A stretch of 64,000 bases of DNA, taken from the NCBI GenBank assembly GCA_052400625.1, contig JBQTGH010000011.1. One strand, 5' to 3'. This stretch comes from Thermophagus sp052400625 (GTDB taxonomy: Bacteria > Bacteroidota > Bacteroidia > Bacteroidales > Marinilabiliaceae). The first letter of the stretch is position 1. Each line of letters begins with the position of its first letter. The translations under genes were made by a program, and so were the position numbers. Shown here one piece after another: positions 1 through 8,659 of this stretch. Below the pieces are notes generated by a model. It saw only the letters and a program-made list of their open reading frames with translations. It had not been told where the DNA came from and did no database searches.

Positions 1-520
1 CAATTTGTGCCCCATCTACCCAATAGGCTTTATAACCGTTATATTCTTTGGGATTGTGAGAGGCGGTCAGAATCACACCGCTTTGACACTTGAGTTCTCG
101 AATGGCAAAAGAAATTTCCGGCGTGGGACGTAGGTCGTCAAATAAGTAAGCTTTAATGCCATTGGCAGAAAAAATGTTGGCCACCGTTTCTGCAAAAAAA
201 CGACTATTATTACGACAATCGTGGCCGATAACAACCTTGATTTCCTTAAGCGCGGCAAACTCTTTTTTCAGATAATTGGCTAGTCCTTGTGTTGCGGCCC
301 CAACTGTATATTTGTTCATTCTATTGCTGCCGACACCCATAATGCCACGTAAACCACCGGTCCCGAATTCCAGATCTTTATAAAAAGCATCGATCAATTC
401 GGTGGAGTCGTCGCGTTCGAGCATTTCCTTCACCTTGGCTCTGGTCTCCTGATCATATTTTTCGTTGAGCCATAGTTCTGCCTTTTGTTTTACTTGCTCA
501 GGTATGTTTTTACTTGTCAT
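1..520 (-). CDS. Phosphoglucomutase/phosphomannomutase (partial, N-terminal 173 residues)
   Basis: This is the start of an alpha-D-phosphohexomutase, which interconverts hexose 1- and 6-phosphates; the rest lies beyond the left edge. Translation from the ATG at 518-520 gives a helical N-terminus, then the family motif FGTGGLRG near residue 51, and the serine loop TASHNP near residue 157, whose serine carries the catalytic phosphate. The FGTGGLRG-type N-terminus and the start MTSKNIPEQVKQKAELWLNE fit the long (about 580-residue) phospho-sugar mutase family common in Bacteroidota. It would supply glucose 1-phosphate, the substrate of RfbA and of UDP-glucose formation, so its position beside the nucleotide-sugar operon makes sense. 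Which sugar it prefers cannot be read from this fragment. Confidence 0.9.
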   Translation of the reverse strand, partial: MTSKNIPEQVKQKAELWLNEKYDQETRAKVKEMLERDDSTELIDAFYKDLEFGTGGLRGIMGVGSNRMNKYTVGAATQGLANYLKKEFAALKEIKVVIGHDCRNNSRFFAETVANIFSANGIKAYLFDDLRPTPEISFAIRELKCQSGVILTASHNPKEYNGYKAYWVDGAQI

Positions 521-1012
521 ATCTTAACATTTTAATTTCTGGCTAATGGAAAATTTGTTATTGCTTATGTTTTTTCCCCTCTGCTGGGATTATTTTTTTG
601 TCAGGCAGATTGGTGCCCCGTTGGGGTTTTGCCTGCAATATGTAAAAATACTGAATTTTTCTGTTTTGATGGACCTTTTTACTTGAGAAATTGAAACCCT
701 AGAAAGGAACTTTGCTCAAGGGGTACCTTCATTGGGAATTTAGAAACAAAACCTGATCATTCTGTTGTGAGAAATTAGTTTTTTAGCAAGGAATAAGTTC
801 CTTCGTTGCATCTTCAATGGAATCGGACTGTTTATTGTTGAATAAAATTAGAATCAGGTTCTTTCTTTTAAATTTTTTTCTAAAAAAGGAACCTGCATTT
901 TAGGCTTGACTTCATAGGCCGAAATGGAAACAGAATTATTATAAGTTGAAAATCTACGTCTGAAAATGGGACTCAAACTGTTCAGATGGAAAATCGTTTT
1001 TAGGGTTGTGAA
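521..1012. other. Gene-free stretch between the rfb operon and the phosphohexomutase gene
   Basis: I see no coding sequence here. It holds three hairpin-capable segments: CAGGCA/TGCCTG (602-607 with 630-635) enclosing CCCC/GGGG (616-619 with 623-626); AAGGAA-TAAG-TTCCTT at 788-803; and CAGGTTC/GAACCTG (855-861 with 889-895) around a T- and A-rich loop. Both flanking genes run leftward, so the third hairpin could end the rfb operon transcript and the first could lie in the 5' leader of the mutase mRNA. None has a convincing T-run in the right orientation. Confidence 0.45.
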
Positions 1013-1888
1013 TTAAAACATCTTCAACTGTTTCAGACAACGTACCAGGCTCTCTTGCCAATGTGGTATCGCAATGCCGTATGTTTGTTTAATAAGTGAT
1101 TTATCCAAAACAGAATAGTAGGGGCGTTTTGCTTTGGTGGGGTAGTAGTCTGATGTTACAGGTATTACATTACAATCTATTCCTGTTATCCTGAAAATCG
1201 CTTTTGCGAAATCGTACCAACTGCAGACTCCTTCGTTGGAATAGTGATAGACTCCGGGCATCGCCTTGGTTTGTCCGGTGGTAATATTCTGAATAATGGA
1301 AAGAATCGAGGAAGCCAGATCTTCTGCAAAAGTGGGGGTCCCGATCTGATCGAAAACCACATTCAAGGATTGTTTTTCTTTCCCCAATCGAATCATGGTT
1401 TTTAGAAAGTTCTGCCCATAAATGGAATAAAGCCAAGAGGTACGTATAATGATGCTATCAGGATGAATCCGTAACACTTCCTTTTCACCTTTTAATTTCG
1501 ATTTTCCGTAAATAGATACAGGATTGGGGGTGTCGTTGGGGGATAATGGCCGAAAATGTCTTCCATCAAATACGTAATCGGTGGAGATATGAACGAATAG
1601 AGCCCTTAATCGTGCAGCCTCACGAGCGATGAGGGCCGGGGCTTCGGCATTTAGTTGATAAGCCGTGTCAGACTCCTCTTCAGCTTTGTCAACGGCCGTG
1701 TAAGCCGCACAATTAATAATGAAATCGAAAGCTTTGTCAACAAAAAATTCTTTAATGGAAGTTGGATTGGAAAGATCCATCTGGTCGATGGTGGTGAAGG
1801 TGACTTGTTCTTGTGGAAACTCCCAAGTCAGCTTGTGAAAGGTACTTCCCAGTTGTCCTTCTTTGCCTATTATAAGTATTTTGGGCAT
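1013..1888 (-). CDS. rfbD: dTDP-4-dehydrorhamnose reductase
   Basis: RfbD catalyses the last step of dTDP-L-rhamnose synthesis, the NAD(P)H-dependent reduction of dTDP-4-dehydro-L-rhamnose, in the cytoplasm. The 291-residue protein is an extended SDR enzyme of normal length. It begins with the nucleotide-binding motif GKEGQLGS, followed by NCAAYTAVDKAE, the STDYVFDG strand containing the catalytic Ser/Thr, and the YGKSKLKGE motif with the catalytic Tyr and Lys. Its ATG overlaps the rfbC stop codon by one base (TAATG), so the two are translationally coupled. It is the last gene of the leftward operon ugd-uxs-rfbA-rfbC-rfbD. Confidence 0.96.
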   Translation of the reverse strand: MPKILIIGKEGQLGSTFHKLTWEFPQEQVTFTTIDQMDLSNPTSIKEFFVDKAFDFIINCAAYTAVDKAEEESDTAYQLNAEAPALIAREAARLRALFVHISTDYVFDGRHFRPLSPNDTPNPVSIYGKSKLKGEKEVLRIHPDSIIIRTSWLYSIYGQNFLKTMIRLGKEKQSLNVVFDQIGTPTFAEDLASSILSIIQNITTGQTKAMPGVYHYSNEGVCSWYDFAKAIFRITGIDCNVIPVTSDYYPTKAKRPYYSVLDKSLIKQTYGIAIPHWQESLVRCLKQLKMF

Positions 1889-2454
1889 TATATTTCAACT
1901 TTAAAATCAAAATTATGTTCGGCCTCATTAAATGTTGGCAGTATAATATCCTTTTCTGATGCAATAATGTCCTTATCAGGGATTTGCCAGTCGATGTTTA
2001 ATGTTGGGTCGTTAAAGATAATTCCTCGTTCTGCTTCTTTGTTGTATAAGTTGTCGCATTTATAGGAAAAGATAACCTCGTCGCTAAGCACCGAGAATCC
2101 ATGGGCCATCCCTCTGGGTATAAAAAACTGAAGATGGTTTTCATCGCTTAGTTCTATTGCATAATACTCACCGAAGGTGGGAGATCCTTTGCGCAAATCC
2201 ACCGCCACATCCAGCACTTTACCTTTTAAGACGTGGATAAGCTTGGCCTGTGCGAAAGGTGCCAACTGGTAATGAAGCCCTCTTACCACTCCCCGAATTG
2301 AAGAAGAAACATTGTCCTGGACAAATCGAGCAGGGATGCCAGATTGTTGATATCTGTTTTCGTGATAGGATTCAAAAAAATATCCTCTTTTATCTCCATG
2401 TATATTCGGCTCAACAATTAAGAGGCCGGGAATTTTAGTTTTGTGTACCTGCAT
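1888..2454 (-). CDS. rfbC: dTDP-4-dehydrorhamnose 3,5-epimerase
   Basis: RfbC epimerises dTDP-4-dehydro-6-deoxy-D-glucose at C3 and C5 to give dTDP-4-dehydro-L-rhamnose. The 188-residue cupin-fold protein shows the family blocks DKRGYFFESYH near residue 21, FVQDNVSSS followed by RGLHYQ (catalytic His), PRGMAHGFSVLSD, and YKCDNLYNKEAERGI with the conserved Tyr. The downstream FNDPTLNIDW block is also typical. It starts six bases after the rfbA stop codon and overlaps rfbD by one base, so it sits inside a tight operon. Confidence 0.96.
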   Translation of the reverse strand: MQVHKTKIPGLLIVEPNIHGDKRGYFFESYHENRYQQSGIPARFVQDNVSSSIRGVVRGLHYQLAPFAQAKLIHVLKGKVLDVAVDLRKGSPTFGEYYAIELSDENHLQFFIPRGMAHGFSVLSDEVIFSYKCDNLYNKEAERGIIFNDPTLNIDWQIPDKDIIASEKDIILPTFNEAEHNFDFKVEI

Positions 2455-2460
2455 GAAAGG

Positions 2461-3363
2461 TTATAGTTGTTTTTGAATGTTTTTCAGATTTTGTTCTGCT
2501 ATTTTTATGAGATATTGGCCGTAATCATTTTTTTTCAGGGGCTCTGCCAGTTGTATCAGTTGCTCCTTGTTGATGTATCCTTTTTTATAGGCGATTTCTT
2601 CTATACAAGCGATTTTTAGGCCTTGTCTTTTTTCGATGGTAGAGATGAAATTGGCGGCCTGAAGGAGACTGTCGTGGGTGCCGGTATCGAGCCATGCCAT
2701 CCCTCGACCCAGCAGTTGTGTTTTTAGTCTTTTTTCATTGAGGAAAAGACGGTTCAGATCAGTTATTTCGAGCTCCCCACGTTGACTAGGTTTTAAAGTT
2801 TTGGCCTTTTGAACCACATCGGGGGGATAAAAATAAAGTCCGGTAATGGCATAGTTGGATTTGGGATGTTTGGGTTTTTCTTCAATACTGAGTACGTTGC
2901 CCTTCTCATCAAATTCTGCGACTCCATAGCGTTGCGGGTCATTGACATAGTAGCCGAAAATGACGGCGCGATCCTCTTCGGCTTTTACCCCGTTGAGGAT
3001 TCGGCTAAATTCATACCCGTAAAATATATTGTCCCCCAAGATGAGACAAACCGGATCATTGCCGATAAATTTTTCTCCAATCAGGAATGCTTGTGCCAAT
3101 CCATCGGGAGAGGGTTGTTCGGCATATTCAAAATGCAATCCCCATTGGTTTCCGTCTTTGAATAATCTCCGGTATAGGGGCAGGTCGTCCGGTGTAGATA
3201 TAATTAAAATATCCCGAATTCCTGCAAGCATCAGAACCGACAGGGGATAGTAGATCATAGGTTTATCGTAAATGGGAATGATCTGTTTGGAAATGCTTCG
3301 GGTGGCTGGATAAAGGCGTGTCCCGGAGCCCCCGGCCAGAATGATACCTTTGTACTGTGTCAT
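2461..3363 (-). CDS. rfbA: Glucose-1-phosphate thymidylyltransferase
   Basis: RfbA joins dTTP and glucose 1-phosphate to make dTDP-glucose, the first committed step towards dTDP-rhamnose. The 300-residue protein opens with the nucleotidyltransferase signature GIILAGGSGTRLYP and SKQIIPIYDKPMIYYPL, then has ILGDNIFYG with the metal-binding Asp, VIFGYYVNDPQRYGVAEF, the IEEKPKHPKSNYAITGLYFY block, and WLDTGTHDSL. Length and motifs match the short RmlA class. The next enzyme, RfbB (4,6-dehydratase), is not in this operon; its place is taken by the UDP-glucuronate decarboxylase gene 36 bases upstream. Confidence 0.97.
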   Translation of the reverse strand: MTQYKGIILAGGSGTRLYPATRSISKQIIPIYDKPMIYYPLSVLMLAGIRDILIISTPDDLPLYRRLFKDGNQWGLHFEYAEQPSPDGLAQAFLIGEKFIGNDPVCLILGDNIFYGYEFSRILNGVKAEEDRAVIFGYYVNDPQRYGVAEFDEKGNVLSIEEKPKHPKSNYAITGLYFYPPDVVQKAKTLKPSQRGELEITDLNRLFLNEKRLKTQLLGRGMAWLDTGTHDSLLQAANFISTIEKRQGLKIACIEEIAYKKGYINKEQLIQLAEPLKKNDYGQYLIKIAEQNLKNIQKQL

Positions 3364-3399
3364 AGATAAGAAAATGTTGAAATTAAAGAAGTTGTTTTG

Positions 3400-4347
3400 T
3401 TATTCCTGTTTTTTCAACAACTGGTCAAAATATTCAATGGTTTTTGTCAATCCCTCGCGCAGCTGAACTTTGGGTTCCCAATTGTTGAGCTCTTTTTTTG
3501 CCAGTGATATGTCAGGCTGACGTTGCGTTGGATCATCTTCAGGCAATGGTTCAAACACAATTTTAGAGCGAGATCCGGTGATGTCCAGCACTTGTTTTGC
3601 CAATTCAAGCATGGAAAATTCATGAGGGTTACCAATATTGACGGGGCCTAAGAAGTCATCTCTGGAGTTCATCATTCGCAACATGCCATCGACCAGATCG
3701 TCAATATATTGAAAACTTCTGGTTTGATTTCCATCTCCGAAAATGGTGATAGGTTTGTTTTTAAGGGCTTGAACGATGAAGTTGGATACTACTCTTCCGT
3801 CGTTGGGATTCATTCTGGGCCCGTAGGTATTAAAAATACGGATGATTTTAATTTTGACCTGATTCTGCCGATGATAATTCATGAATAGACTTTCGGCACA
3901 GCGTTTTCCTTCGTCATAACAAGAACGTATCCCGATAGGATTTACGTTTCCCCAGTAATTTTCTACCTGAGGATGAATCAGTGGATCACCGTAGACTTCA
4001 CTGGTTGACGCCTGCAATATTTTCGCTTTGATGCGTTTGGCCAGTCCCAACATATTGATGGCACCCATTACCGATGTTTTGATGGTTTTTATGGGATTGT
4101 ACTGGTAATGGATGGGAGAGGCAGGACAGGCCAGATTGTATATCTCATCTACTTCCACAAAGTAGGGGTGGGTAACATCGTGACGCACCAATTCGAAGTA
4201 AGGATTGCCCATCAGGTGTCTGATATTGTGTTTGGAGCCTGTGAAATAATTGTCCAGACAAATAACATCATGTCCCTGCGCAATAAGGGTGTCGCAAAGA
4301 TGTGACCCAATGAAACCGGCCCCTCCGGTAACTAATATTCGCTTCAT
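3400..4347 (-). CDS. UDP-glucuronate decarboxylase (UDP-xylose synthase type)
   Basis: This 315-residue SDR protein most likely converts UDP-glucuronate to UDP-xylose with tightly bound NAD+. It has the Rossmann motif GGAGFIGSHL at residue 7, the YNLACPASPIHYQYNPIKT block characteristic of UXS enzymes, STSEVYGDP with the catalytic Ser/Thr, SCYDEGKRCAE with the Tyr and Lys, and RIFNTYGPRM. It begins 19 bases after the ugd stop, and Ugd makes its substrate, so the pair forms a two-step pathway. An RfbB-type 4,6-dehydratase is the main alternative, but the CPASP and YDEGK motifs favour UXS clearly. Confidence 0.9.
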   Translation of the reverse strand: MKRILVTGGAGFIGSHLCDTLIAQGHDVICLDNYFTGSKHNIRHLMGNPYFELVRHDVTHPYFVEVDEIYNLACPASPIHYQYNPIKTIKTSVMGAINMLGLAKRIKAKILQASTSEVYGDPLIHPQVENYWGNVNPIGIRSCYDEGKRCAESLFMNYHRQNQVKIKIIRIFNTYGPRMNPNDGRVVSNFIVQALKNKPITIFGDGNQTRSFQYIDDLVDGMLRMMNSRDDFLGPVNIGNPHEFSMLELAKQVLDITGSRSKIVFEPLPEDDPTQRQPDISLAKKELNNWEPKVQLREGLTKTIEYFDQLLKKQE

Positions 4348-4366
4348 TATTTAATGTTGTTGGTTT

Positions 4367-5689
4367 CTACTTTTTTGAAAGGCCAATGCCAAAATAATCG
4401 AATCCGTTTTCGTTCATTTCGTTGATATCATAGATGTTTCTTCCATCGAATACTACTTTGTGATTCATTAATTTAGACATCACTTTGTAATTCGGAATTC
4501 GGAATTCAGGCCATTCGGTAAGGAGGAGTAAGCCATCCGCTTCAATGAGAACATCATATGGATCTTGTCCGTATTGTATGGTATCTTTAAATTCCTTTTT
4601 TGCTTCGTCCATTGCCACGGGATCATAAGCTTTTACATGAGCTCCGGCTTCGAGGAGTTCGTGAATGATAACCTTCGATGGAGCTTCACGCATATCATCG
4701 GTATTAGGTTTAAAGCTGAGTCCCCATATGGCAAAGGTTTTATCTTTTAATTCGTTTTTAAAGTAATTTTTCACCTTGGCTGCCATGATTCTTTTTTGGT
4801 CTTCGTTAATGGCCTCTACAGCCTGAAGGAGTCTCAGCGGGTAGTTATAGGAATTGGCGGTACGAATAATGGCTTTTACATCTTTTGGGAAACAGCTTCC
4901 CCCATATCCGATTCCGGGGTAGATGAACTTGTTGCCTATACGGCTGTCGCTCCCGATACCTTTACGCACCATATTAACATCAGCGCCCACCAATTCGCAT
5001 AAATTGGCAATGTCATTCATAAAACTGATTTTTGTGGCTAGCATGGCATTGGCAGCATACTTTGTAAGTTCGGCCGAGGGAATATCCATGAAGAGAATGG
5101 GATGGTTGTTGAGCAAGAAAGGTTTGTAAAGTCGCCGAATGACTTTTTCTGCTTCTTCGGAATCGGTACCCACAACAATTCGGTCGGGTTTCAGAAAATC
5201 TTCAACGGCATTTCCTTCTTTTAAGAATTCCGGGTTGGAGGCTACATAAAATGGAATATCCTCGCCACGCTGTTCTAATCCTTCGCGAATCGCTTTTCTG
5301 ACTTTATCTGCTGTTCCGATTGGAACAGTACTTTTGGTCACCACCACGATGGAATGATCCAGATATTTCCCAATTTCACTGGCTACCGCCAGTACATGTC
5401 TTAGATCAGCACTGCCGTCCTCGCCGGGAGGTGTGCCAACAGCAATAAAGATGACTTCTGTCTGGTCCAGGCTTTCTTTAAGGCTGGTTGTGAAGTGGAG
5501 CCGTCCTTTTTCCACATTGGATTTGATCATGTTTTCCAAACCCGGTTCATATATAGGTACAATTCCGTTTTTCAGGTTGGTTATTTTTTCTTCGTCGATA
5601 TCTACACAGGTAACGTTAACGCCGGTGTCAGCAAAACAAGTTCCTGTAACCAATCCGACATAACCGGTTCCGACAATTGATATTTTCAT
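4367..5689 (-). CDS. ugd: UDP-glucose 6-dehydrogenase
   Basis: Ugd oxidises UDP-glucose twice with NAD+ to UDP-glucuronate, a precursor of capsule and exopolysaccharide sugars. The 440-residue protein starts with GTGYVGLVTGTCFADTG (NAD site), then has FIAVGTPPGEDGSADL, KSTVPIGTADKV, NPEFLKEGNAVEDFL, the Lys/Asn region ELTKYAANAMLATKISFMND, and GYGGSCFPKD near residue 265 with the catalytic Cys. The C-terminal domain carries WGLSFKPNTDDMREAPS. It is the first gene of the leftward operon. A -7 box TATTTTTG on the minus strand (5777-5784) lies about 80 bases upstream of its ATG. Confidence 0.97.
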   Translation of the reverse strand: MKISIVGTGYVGLVTGTCFADTGVNVTCVDIDEEKITNLKNGIVPIYEPGLENMIKSNVEKGRLHFTTSLKESLDQTEVIFIAVGTPPGEDGSADLRHVLAVASEIGKYLDHSIVVVTKSTVPIGTADKVRKAIREGLEQRGEDIPFYVASNPEFLKEGNAVEDFLKPDRIVVGTDSEEAEKVIRRLYKPFLLNNHPILFMDIPSAELTKYAANAMLATKISFMNDIANLCELVGADVNMVRKGIGSDSRIGNKFIYPGIGYGGSCFPKDVKAIIRTANSYNYPLRLLQAVEAINEDQKRIMAAKVKNYFKNELKDKTFAIWGLSFKPNTDDMREAPSKVIIHELLEAGAHVKAYDPVAMDEAKKEFKDTIQYGQDPYDVLIEADGLLLLTEWPEFRIPNYKVMSKLMNHKVVFDGRNIYDINEMNENGFDYFGIGLSKK

Positions 5690-5776
5690 AATCTAAGTAT
5701 TTTGAATTTAATAGTTTCGTGCGCTGATTTTAAATTAATCATATTGTTTTTTACGCACCTTTAATTTTGATAAGGT

Positions 5777-5784
5777 CAAAAATA
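5777..5784 (-). promoter_or_regulatory. Putative -7 box for the ugd operon
   Basis: On the minus strand this reads TATTTTTG, an exact match to the Bacteroidota -7 consensus TAnnTTTG. It would give a leader of about 80 bases before the ugd ATG. No clear -33 TTG partner is seen at the expected distance. Confidence 0.45.
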
Positions 5785-6220
5785 TGAAAATTATTGCTGG
5801 AAGTAAATTTTTTTGTTTCGGGGGGGGGCGCAATTATTGTTATCCGAACATATGGTAGGTGTTCGATGGTCCAAGTTGTCAGTCGGTTGTCTTTTCAAGG
5901 GAATGGGTTCAGGGGTTCTACTTAATTTTTACCAAATGCCATTTTTTGAGGAGGGTGTTAAAAGGCTTGGAAGGGATTAAAGTTGTTCGGTGAGTGGATA
6001 CAAAAATGGTCAAGGAAACATTTTTGTATCCTCGTTTATTTAATGGAAATTATCGAGTGACGAGCCCCATCGTTAAAGGGATTTTAAAAAATTGACATTT
6101 TGAGGTTTAAGCTTTAATTTTAGTGCCAAATCGGTTGTTAACGTTGATTGGGGAAATATAACAGCTTGATGACTGTGAATAAATGAGTTTTTAACTATGA
6201 TAAAATTAGGTTATTATTGT

Positions 6221-6249
6221 TTGTTTTGTTAGAAAAGTTCCTATTTTTG
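6221..6249 (+). promoter_or_regulatory. Promoter for rpsA (TTG - 18 bases - TATTTTTG)
   Basis: A TTG at 6221-6223 and TATTTTTG at 6242-6249, 18 bases apart, match the Bacteroidota -33/-7 pattern. Transcription would begin near 6255, about 50 bases ahead of the rpsA ATG. Confidence 0.6.
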
Positions 6250-6304
6250 CACCGATTTTTAAACAATATAATGTCTAACCAATAGATTTTGCGAGGTTTA
6301 ATTA

Positions 6305-8269
6305 ATGGCAGAATTAGAAGAAAAAGAAAACTTGCAGGAGCAGGAAAATGTTTCTGAAGTAAATGAAAGTCCTGAAAATCAGGCAGAGAAAGTAGAATCA
6401 GCCTCCAGTGGAGAGCTTCGGGGAGAAGAAAAACCCCAAAACCGTAATGTTGAAACCGCAGAGACATCTGATGCTGATTTTGACTGGGAAAAGTATGAAA
6501 GCGGTGATTTGGTGGTTGAAGCCAAAGGAGCAGAAAAAATAGAGTTAGAAAAACTCTATGACAAAACCCTTTCCACTATTTCTGAAAAAGAGGTGATTGA
6601 GGGAACCGTGATCGCTATGAACAAGCGTGAGGTTGTCATCAATATCGGTTTCAAATCTGATGGCATTGTCAGCCGCAATGAGTTTCGTTACAATCCCGAT
6701 CTAAAAGTGGGAGACCCTGTAGAGGTTTATGTGGAAAGTCAGGAAGACAAAAAGGGACAGTTGGTTCTTTCACACAAGAAAGCTCGGGCTCTTCGTTCTT
6801 GGGATCGTGTTAATGAAGCCCTGGAAAAAGATGAAGTCATCAAAGGATACATCAAGTGCCGCACCAAAGGTGGTATGATTGTAGATGTCTTTGGTATTGA
6901 AGCTTTCCTTCCGGGATCACAAATTGATGTGAAGCCCATTCGTGACTATGATATGTTTGTGGGTAAAACCATGGAATTCAAAGTGGTTAAAATCAATCCT
7001 GAATTCAAAAACGTGGTGGTATCGCACAAAGCGCTTATTGAAGCAGAACTTGAACAACAGAAGAAAGAAATTATTTCCAAACTGGAAAAAGGTCAGGTAT
7101 TGGAAGGAACCGTCAAAAACATCACATCTTATGGGGTGTTTATCGATCTTGGCGGGGTAGATGGTCTGATCCATATAACCGATCTTTCTTGGGGCCGTGT
7201 TTCTCACCCCGAAGAAATTGTACAGTTGGATCAAAAACTGAACGTTGTAATTCTCGATTTCGACGACGAGAAAAAGCGTATTGCGCTTGGATTGAAACAA
7301 TTAACGCCTCATCCTTGGGATTCCTTGGATGCCAATCTGAAAGTTGGAGACGTGGTGAAAGGTAAAGTGGTTGTTATGGCGGATTATGGCGCTTTTGTTG
7401 AAATCGCACCAGGTGTTGAAGGGTTGATCCACGTATCTGAAATGTCTTGGTCGCAACACTTGCGCAGTGCACAAGACTTCCTGAAAGTGGGAGATGAAGT
7501 GGAAGCACAAATTATTACCCTTGACAGGGAAGAGCGTAAAATGTCCCTGGGCATGAAGCAATTGAAGCCAGATCCTTGGGATGATATCGAGGTTAAATAT
7601 CCGGTTGGTAGCAAACACAAAGCTAAAGTTCGTAACTTTACCAATTTCGGCGTTTTTGTGGAAATTGAAGAAGGAATTGACGGCTTGATCCACATTTCAG
7701 ATCTTTCTTGGACGAAAAAGGTAAAACACCCTGCTGAGTTTACCAACGTTGGAGAAGATATTGAAGTCGTTGTCTTGGATATTGACAAAGAGAACCGTCG
7801 TCTTAGCCTCGGACACAAACAGTTGGAAGAAAATCCCTGGGATGTCTTTGAATCTATCTTCACTGTAGATTCTATTCATGAAGGAACTATTGTTGACATT
7901 TTCGATAAAGGTGCCGTAATTGCATTACCATACGGTGTTGAAGGGTTCGCAACTCCTCGTCATCTGGTAAAAGAAGACGGAAGTCAGGCAAAAGCTGATG
8001 AGAAGCTGCCTTTCAAGGTTATTGAGTTCAATAAAGGAACCAAACGTATCATTTTGTCGCATTCTCGTGTATTCGAGGATGAAAAGCGTTCTGACGAACA
8101 ATCGGCTAAAATGGCACAAGCCAAGAATACCAAGAAAGGAGTTCGTAAACTGAAAGAAAGCCTGGAAAAAACCACTCTTGGTGACATCACTGAACTGGCG
8201 GCATTGAAAGATCAAATGGAGGCCTCAGAAAAGAAAGATGAAGCCAAGGATAAAAAGAGTGAAGAATAG
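6305..8269 (+). CDS. rpsA: 30S ribosomal protein S1
   Basis: S1 binds mRNA leaders at the ribosome and helps initiation, which matters in Bacteroidota where Shine-Dalgarno sequences are mostly absent. The 654-residue protein has a strongly acidic, low-complexity N-terminal extension of about 85 residues, then six S1 (OB-fold) repeats beginning near residues 98, 178, 264, 352, 438 and 525. Repeats 3 to 5 are the most canonical (GVFIDLGGVDGLIHITDLSW, GAFVEIAPGVEGLIHVSEMSW minus one end, and a matching third). The C-terminus is a Lys/Glu-rich tail. It is longer than the 557-residue E. coli protein because of both tails, as is usual in this phylum. The downstream STAS gene follows after 26 bases. 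Confidence 0.96.
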   Translation: MAELEEKENLQEQENVSEVNESPENQAEKVESASSGELRGEEKPQNRNVETAETSDADFDWEKYESGDLVVEAKGAEKIELEKLYDKTLSTISEKEVIEGTVIAMNKREVVINIGFKSDGIVSRNEFRYNPDLKVGDPVEVYVESQEDKKGQLVLSHKKARALRSWDRVNEALEKDEVIKGYIKCRTKGGMIVDVFGIEAFLPGSQIDVKPIRDYDMFVGKTMEFKVVKINPEFKNVVVSHKALIEAELEQQKKEIISKLEKGQVLEGTVKNITSYGVFIDLGGVDGLIHITDLSWGRVSHPEEIVQLDQKLNVVILDFDDEKKRIALGLKQLTPHPWDSLDANLKVGDVVKGKVVVMADYGAFVEIAPGVEGLIHVSEMSWSQHLRSAQDFLKVGDEVEAQIITLDREERKMSLGMKQLKPDPWDDIEVKYPVGSKHKAKVRNFTNFGVFVEIEEGIDGLIHISDLSWTKKVKHPAEFTNVGEDIEVVVLDIDKENRRLSLGHKQLEENPWDVFESIFTVDSIHEGTIVDIFDKGAVIALPYGVEGFATPRHLVKEDGSQAKADEKLPFKVIEFNKGTKRIILSHSRVFEDEKRSDEQSAKMAQAKNTKKGVRKLKESLEKTTLGDITELAALKDQMEASEKKDEAKDKKSEE

Positions 8270-8295
8270 TTTTTAAAATAAAGGGGTGACATTAT

Positions 8296-8652
8296 ATGGA
8301 CTTTAAAATTGATAAACTCGACGATTTCATGGTGGTTAAGGTGTTGAAGGAAAAACTCGACACCAATATAGCCCCCAATCTTAAGTCAGAAATTGTACTG
8401 CTTTCCGGAAACGGAGAGAAGAATATATTGCTTGATTTGAGCCAATGTAACTATTGCGATTCATCGGGATTGAGCTCCATACTTGTCGCCAATCGGTTGT
8501 GTAAAAATGCCGAAGGAGTCTTTATCATTTCGGGTCTTCAACCTGCGGTTGAACGGCTTATTGCGGTCTCACAGTTGGACACTGTTTTAAACATTGCACC
8601 TGATACAGAGAATGGCATTCAAATGATGCGACAATCAATCGGTAAAAAATAG
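8296..8652 (+). CDS. STAS-domain anti-sigma factor antagonist
   Basis: This 118-residue protein is a single STAS domain of the SpoIIAA/RsbV type, small proteins that bind or release an anti-sigma or kinase partner according to phosphorylation of one serine. The conserved segment is LLDLSQCNYCDSSGLSSI near residues 48-65; DSSGLSS contains the expected phospho-acceptor serine. No kinase or phosphatase partner is adjacent. It lies 26 bases after rpsA and seven bases before the preferred rnz start, so all three may share a transcript. The pairing STAS then RNase Z is tight enough to suggest an operon, but I do not know the functional reason. Confidence 0.88.
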   Translation: MDFKIDKLDDFMVVKVLKEKLDTNIAPNLKSEIVLLSGNGEKNILLDLSQCNYCDSSGLSSILVANRLCKNAEGVFIISGLQPAVERLIAVSQLDTVLNIAPDTENGIQMMRQSIGKK

Positions 8653-8659
8653 AGTGTAT

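Larger units (their letters stand above)
5690..6304. other. Divergent intergenic region between ugd and rpsA
   Basis: This 615-base region contains the outward promoters of the sugar operon (left) and rpsA (right). It also contains a run of nine G residues at 5820-5828, about 36 bases beyond the ugd -7 box. No credible small gene is visible. Confidence 0.6.
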
